From Riptortus pedestris (Eukaryota; Arthropoda; Insecta; Hemiptera; Alydidae): a stretch of 64,000 nt of DNA. The stretch covers positions 133,796,001-133,860,000 of the forward strand of contig CM032228.1 in NCBI GenBank assembly GCA_019009955.1, given 5' to 3'. The translations under genes were made by a program, and so were the position numbers. The notes under the pieces are model-generated. The model was given only the letters and a program-made list of their open reading frames with translations, searched no databases and had not been told where the DNA came from. This document shows positions 59,435 to 64,000 of this stretch, piece after piece; within the stretch, counting starts at the first letter, position 1, and each line of letters opens with the position of its first letter.

Positions 59435-60180
59435 GTGAGTTTCATGACTTCCATTTTAATTTTAAATTGTTTTGTTTTCTACTATGCATTTAATGAACAG
59501 GCTCATTGAGGCTTTTAATATGAGATATTGATCTCTTCCTGGGTAAGGCTCCTTTATCCCCCTTTAAATTACTAGTTGGTATTCAGACATTAATTTAAAA
59601 GAGAGTTTCGCCAAAATAATTTTGTATTAACAATGCTGACTGATTCTCATGCCTTCTTACGGGCTTTAGCACAGATTGACAGTTTTTTTAAAATTGAAAT
59701 TAAATATCTTCTTATTTCTAAAATATTAAGAACTTGAGTTACATGACTAATGCCCTATATTTATGAACAATTTAAGCTGGTTAATACTCTCAATGCTTCT
59801 GTTTTTGAGAATACCCCGGGTGAATCTTGAGAAGTCCACGCTGGTTGACTTGGAAATGAAATTCACCCCTTGAGAACAAAATGGCACTGAAAGCACCTGT
59901 AAGGGAGGGAACTTTAAAAGCCAAATTCCACCACATACCCACCATGAGAATATGAATGGAAACTGAACACAGTGCATTCTTTCCAGACTCACACACCCAA
60001 ATGGGGAAAGAACACAAAAAAGATCCTTCAAGAAGGACCACTCACTTAATGTTAATAAAATAGCAAAATTACCTTTCATGGAATGATTATGGTAATGTTA
60101 GTAATTTACAATTATTAAAGAATTGATAAAATAAAAATACCAGTTAACAAGCAGAGAATTTATAAGAATATTTTATATAT
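59435..60180. other. Start of the intron after the last exon
   Basis: 59800-60030 is GC-richer than its surroundings and open on the minus strand, but I recognise no protein family. Confidence 0.4.
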
Positions 60181-60192
60181 ACATATACATGT

Positions 60193-60195
60193 GTA

Positions 60196-60246
<51 letters not shown>

Positions 60247-60351
60247 TTATTTATTTCCTTCCTGAAGTAACCCTACAGGAAGGGAGTTTATTAGTCACAC
60301 GTCCCGTACAACAATTTGTACATAACGTGTGCTTGATACATAACATAACAT

Positions 60352-60396
<45 letters not shown>
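60193..60396 (-). mobile_element. Short element 3' end between (TA)n tracts
   Basis: (TA)n at 60193-60240 and 60356-60396 flank a 115-bp piece. On the minus strand this piece is TATGTTATGTATCAAGCACA, GTACAAATTGTTGTACGGG, the stem CTTCCTG / CAGGAAG, and an (AAAT)n tail. It looks like the 3' end of a truncated LINE or SINE; class not determined. Confidence 0.4.
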
Positions 60397-60398
<2 letters not shown>

Positions 60399-60965
60399 TT
60401 AATTAACATAAAAGAGCAGAGTTGAATTGGGAATAAAAGTATTTTAAATTTATAATATAATGGTGTTGTTTAAGAAAATCATTTTTAATATAGTAATGCT
60501 TATCCGCTATATCCTGTGGCATACTGAATACAGTTTCTTCCCAATGATTTCCATTATTATGGTCTTTGCTTTTATTGCCTCTGTCTCAATGAAGATTTCT
60601 ATTTACATGTCCAAGATTATCTCTATCATTATCATGGACATTGAGTTCATTGCTCCTGTGAATAAAGTTTATATTAGTTTATCAATCAGCCTAAGGTACT
60701 ACATAGGAAATATGAGAATTCAATTTTCCAGAGTGTTTAATATGAAGAGAAACATATTCATCAATATTTTGATTCCTGTAAGTTTGATAGGATAAAAGGG
60801 AAAGTGATTATTATAAAATGTGTATAGAATATATCTAACTCATTTAAACATAGTTTGAAATAATGAACCATAATGAAATTAGGTATAATTTGATTAAAAT
60901 TTAAATGTTTGACATCCAATTTCTGTTCTATGAATATTATTTCATATCCTTACTTTACTTTACAT
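60397..60965. other. Intron stretch, nothing recognised
   Basis: The 111-codon ORF at 60460-60795 is rich in Ile/Met and has no recognisable domain; I do not regard it as a gene. Confidence 0.45.
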
Positions 60966-61049
60966 TAGATCCTTAGTCTCAACCTAGCTAAAAAAATATG
61001 GTACCCTGTTGATAACCTGTCCCAATAAACCATATTAGCAAAACATTAA
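60966..61049 (+). mobile_element. SINE family C, 3' part only
   Basis: ATCCTTAGTCTCAACCTAGC, GGTACCCTGTTGATAACCTG, TCCCAATAAACCATATTAGC, AACATTAAT. The tRNA-related head is missing. Confidence 0.6.
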
Positions 61050-61055
61050 TCTATA

Positions 61056-61104
<49 letters not shown>

Positions 61105-61890
61105 GTAACCTCTGTCTGTACATTGATTTTTTTCGCGAAATTTTATGATAACTTTTCGTTTCACATGTCATAGACACCATATCTGCATTTTATTTCTTTC
61201 GTGTATGTTTGTTTGTTTGTTACCTTTTCACGCATAAACGGCTGAACCGAATTTTATGAAACTTGGTACGTATATTACTACTAACCCAACTTAGACTTTA
61301 GGCTATATTAATTTTCTCTGAGACGAACAGGAGTGGGGGTTATAAGGGAAGCCTGAAATTAAAAATAGCGATATTTCGTTTTCTATTGGTTTTTCCGCAA
61401 ATATAAACATAACAAAAGTTGTTTATTTTGTTATTTGGAGTAACTTTTGTTATATACACTTTTGTCATATACCTAAGTATAAATGAGTTATACGTTAAAA
61501 CTTTAGCTGGAGCCAACAATTTTATTGGGCACTAACGGCTGAACCGAACTTAACAAAACTCGGTATGTCAATTAGCATTAATTCTTCCATGATTACAAGT
61601 TATTTTAAAATTTTTAGGTTCGAAAGGGAGGGGGGTTATAAGGGAGGCCTGAAATAAAAATTCACCATATTTACATGTATAAAAGACGGGAAATATAAAA
61701 ATATCGAAGACAGTGAAGCCTTATCGAACAAATAATTCTATTATTAGCAAATCCATGGCAACGACGGGTATCAATCCTAAACACTGGGACGGGTAAATGT
61801 AAAATATTGTGCAATGTAAAGCCTGCTAAAAAATACCATCACCATTCAGCCTCAAATGAATTCCCGGGCGAAGCCGGATATCTGAGCTAG
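61050..61890 (+). mobile_element. Non-autonomous Helitron, family B copy 6, full length
   Basis: TC(TA)n AAAATTGTAACCTCTGTCTG at the start, one pair of modules, the tail ATCAATCCTAAACACTGGGA, the hairpin CCCGGGCGAAGCCGGA (one mismatch) and a terminal CTAG at 61887-61890. About 840 bp, the most compact complete copy. Confidence 0.72.
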
Positions 61891-64000
61891 TATATATATA
61901 TATAAAATTGTAACCTCTGTCTGTACATTGATTTTTTTCTCGAAATTTCACAATAACGTTTCGTTTCACATGTCATAGACACCATAACTGCATTTTGTTT
62001 CTTTCGTGTCTGTTTGTTTGTTACCTTTTCACGCATAAACGGCTGAACCGAATTTTATGAAATTTCGTATGTATATTACTACTAACCCAACTTAGACTTT
62101 AGGCTATATTAATATTCTCTGAGGCGAACAAGAGTGGGGGTTATAAGGGAGGCCTGAAATTAAAAATAGTGATATTTCGTTTCGTATTGCTTTTTCGGCA
62201 AATATCCACATAACAAAAGTTGTTTACTTTGTTATTTAGAGTAACTTTTGTTATATACACTTTTGTCGTATACCGAAGTATAAATGAGTTATACGCTAAA
62301 AACCTTACTGGGAGTCCACAATTTTATTTGGCACAAAAGACTCAACCGAACTAAACGAAACTCCGTATGTAGGTTGGTATTAACTCATCCTTGATTATAA
62401 TCTATAGGAATATTTTTAGGAATGAACAGGAGTAGGGGTTGTAATGGAGGCATGAAATGAAAAATCGCGATACATTATTTCTTATTGGTTTTTCTGCGAA
62501 CATGCACATAATAAGAGTTGTTTATTTCGTTATTTAGAGTAACTTTTGTTATACTTTTGTCGTATAAGGGAGCATAAAAAACTTATACGCTAAAAACTTT
62601 AGTTAGGCGCAGTCAACTGAACATGACTCAGTATCATCTGACTTTGCACCAACTACTACTAAATTATAAGCTATATTAACAAAAATGCTCATAACAAAAA
62701 CTGTTCCATTGTTATTTAGAGTAACTTAATATATATCTTGGACGTATAAAAATATAAATATTGTAGCCTGCAATGCATTCCAATGTTTGAATAAGTTATA
62801 CCATACAATATTTTAATTTAATTTTACCTCACCATGATATATTATGGCGATAAACAAGAACATTTCAATTGTATGAAGCATTTTACTAACAAGTAAATGT
62901 TTCATGAGGAGCAAAGTATATTACCCCGCCCCCTTCCTCTGTCTTTCACCGGAACATTAATTAATCGGGAGTAAGTAATTTCTTCCTTTAATGTGTTTAA
63001 AAAATCAATTAATTCACAAAAAAACGAAAGTATTTAAACATACATAATTAGGATTGAAAATAGAATGTGACTATAAGGTAATGTGAGCGGAATTGAGAGT
63101 TAGAATTAACCATATTCTGTTGGTTAACCTGGAGCGTCGGGGAGGGGTGGGGAGACCTTCCTGTAATCTAGATCTCTCTCACTCCCTCTTTCTTTCCTCA
63201 GCAGTTATATACACTTTTTTCGTATACCGAATTATTAACAAGATATACGCTAAAAAATATAGCGGAAGTGAACAATTTTATTTGGCACAAAAGACTCGAC
63301 CAAACTAAATAAAACTCGGTATGGGTATTAGCACTAACGCCTTCATTATAATAAGCCATATCAACATTTCTAGGTACAGGCAGGAGTGAGGGTTGTAAAG
63401 GAGGCCTGAATTTAAAAATAGCGATATTTCGTTTTCTATTCATTTTTTTTTTCAAATATGCACATGACAAAAGTAGTTTATTTTTTTATTTGAAGTAACT
63501 TTTCTGATATTCATTTTTGTCTTTTAACAAAGAATAAACGAGATATACACTAGAAACTAAAACGGCAGTCAACTATTTTATTGGGCACTAACGATTGAAC
63601 CGAACTTAACAAAACTCGGTATGTCAATCAGCATTAATTCTTCCATGATTATAAGCTATATTAAAGTTTTTAGGTTAGAACAGGAGTGGGGGTTATAAGT
63701 GAGGCCTGAAATATAAATTCCTGATATTTCTTTGTCTATTTGTTTTTCGACAACCGTGCACATAACAAAAGTTGTTTACTTTGTTATTTAGAGTAACTTT
63801 TGTATTGTACATTTCTCCAGGAACAATGTGTGGAGCAAGTAATTTGCGTAGACATATTGATATGCTCAACAATTCTTTTTAATTTGAACTACCAGGTACC
63901 TCACCTGGAAAAATAAATTCAAATCTATGTTAATATTTTGTCCTTAATAACTGAAATCTTTGCATAATGCACAGGAGACGGGAAATATGACAATATGGAG
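61891..64000 (+). mobile_element. Non-autonomous Helitron, family B copy 7, runs off the window
   Basis: It starts directly after the CTAG of copy 6 with (TA)n AAAATTGTAACCTCTGTCTG. It has more modules than other copies (GTTATAAGGGAGGCCTGAAA at about 62139, related units at about 62430, 63390 and 63690) and about 550 bp of unrelated sequence at 62640-63200. The tail with ACAGGAGACGGGAAATATGA is cut by the window edge. Confidence 0.6.

Noticed and set aside
59747..60079. A 110-codon minus ORF with Trp/Cys-rich sequence
   Set aside because: It looks protein-like in places but overlaps a second open frame, has no recognisable domain and sits in an intron; not enough for a gene call.
60460..60795. 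A 111-codon Ile/Met-rich ORF
   Set aside because: Composition is that of AT-rich non-coding DNA and no family is recognisable.

Overview
The window is from an animal nuclear genome, most likely an arthropod and probably an insect with a large, AT-rich, transposon-filled genome. The support is spliced exons with GT/AG borders, introns up to about 22.6 kb, Gypsy, I-clade LINE, Helitron, Helentron-like, Penelope-like, tRNA-SINE and piggyBac-type elements, and abundant (TA)n microsatellites. I cannot name the species.

One host gene spans almost the whole window on the + strand: the orthologue of VWA8, a mitochondrial AAA+ ATPase with a von Willebrand A domain. Twelve consecutive coding exons (4035-59434) join in frame to 688 codons and cover the N-terminal AAA+ modules. 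The first exon with the mitochondrial presequence was not found, and the second half of the gene, including the VWA domain, lies beyond the right edge.

The rest is mostly intron filled by nested repeats. (1) 1-2672: a decayed Gypsy LTR/gag relic (+), split by a Helentron-like element that itself contains a Helitron. (2) 4493-7006: Helentron-like pieces, a decayed Gypsy protease-integrase relic (-), a SINE and a complete Helentron-like copy. (3) 8397-8833: an inverted pair of sequences, one arm of which carries a hammerhead ribozyme with an intact core. (4) 9770-17114: arrays of Helentron-like and Helitron copies nested in one another. (5) 17809-27872: a 10 kb Gypsy element (-) that landed 16 bp past the GT of a VWA8 splice donor and hosts a 5.6 kb I-clade LINE. 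(6) 28241-28960: a Helitron with a piece of its helicase. (7) 29.5-36.97 kb: a cluster of Helentron-like copies with a SINE. (8) 37.69-38.49 kb: an unrecognised, GC-richer open reading frame next to a piggyBac-type MITE. (9) 40.15-40.79 kb: a satellite-like array with a unit of about 90 bp. (10) 41.8-46.3 kb: transposase, SINE and LINE fragments. (11) 47.76-48.26 kb: a perfect 105-bp inverted repeat with a hammerhead-like motif beside a small ORF, possibly Penelope-like. (12) 49.6-54.3 kb: further Helentron-like copies and a Penelope-like RT fragment. (13) 55.8-59.4 kb: seven closely spaced VWA8 exons. (14) 60-64 kb: head-to-tail Helitrons running off the right edge.

The most interesting signals are the two outward-facing inverted pairs carrying hammerhead motifs, the Helentron-like family that carries a microsatellite in its core and repeatedly hosts other elements there, Helitrons that amplify an internal module of about 300 bp, and the unexplained nested ORF. 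Family names are from motif reading only; no database search was possible.
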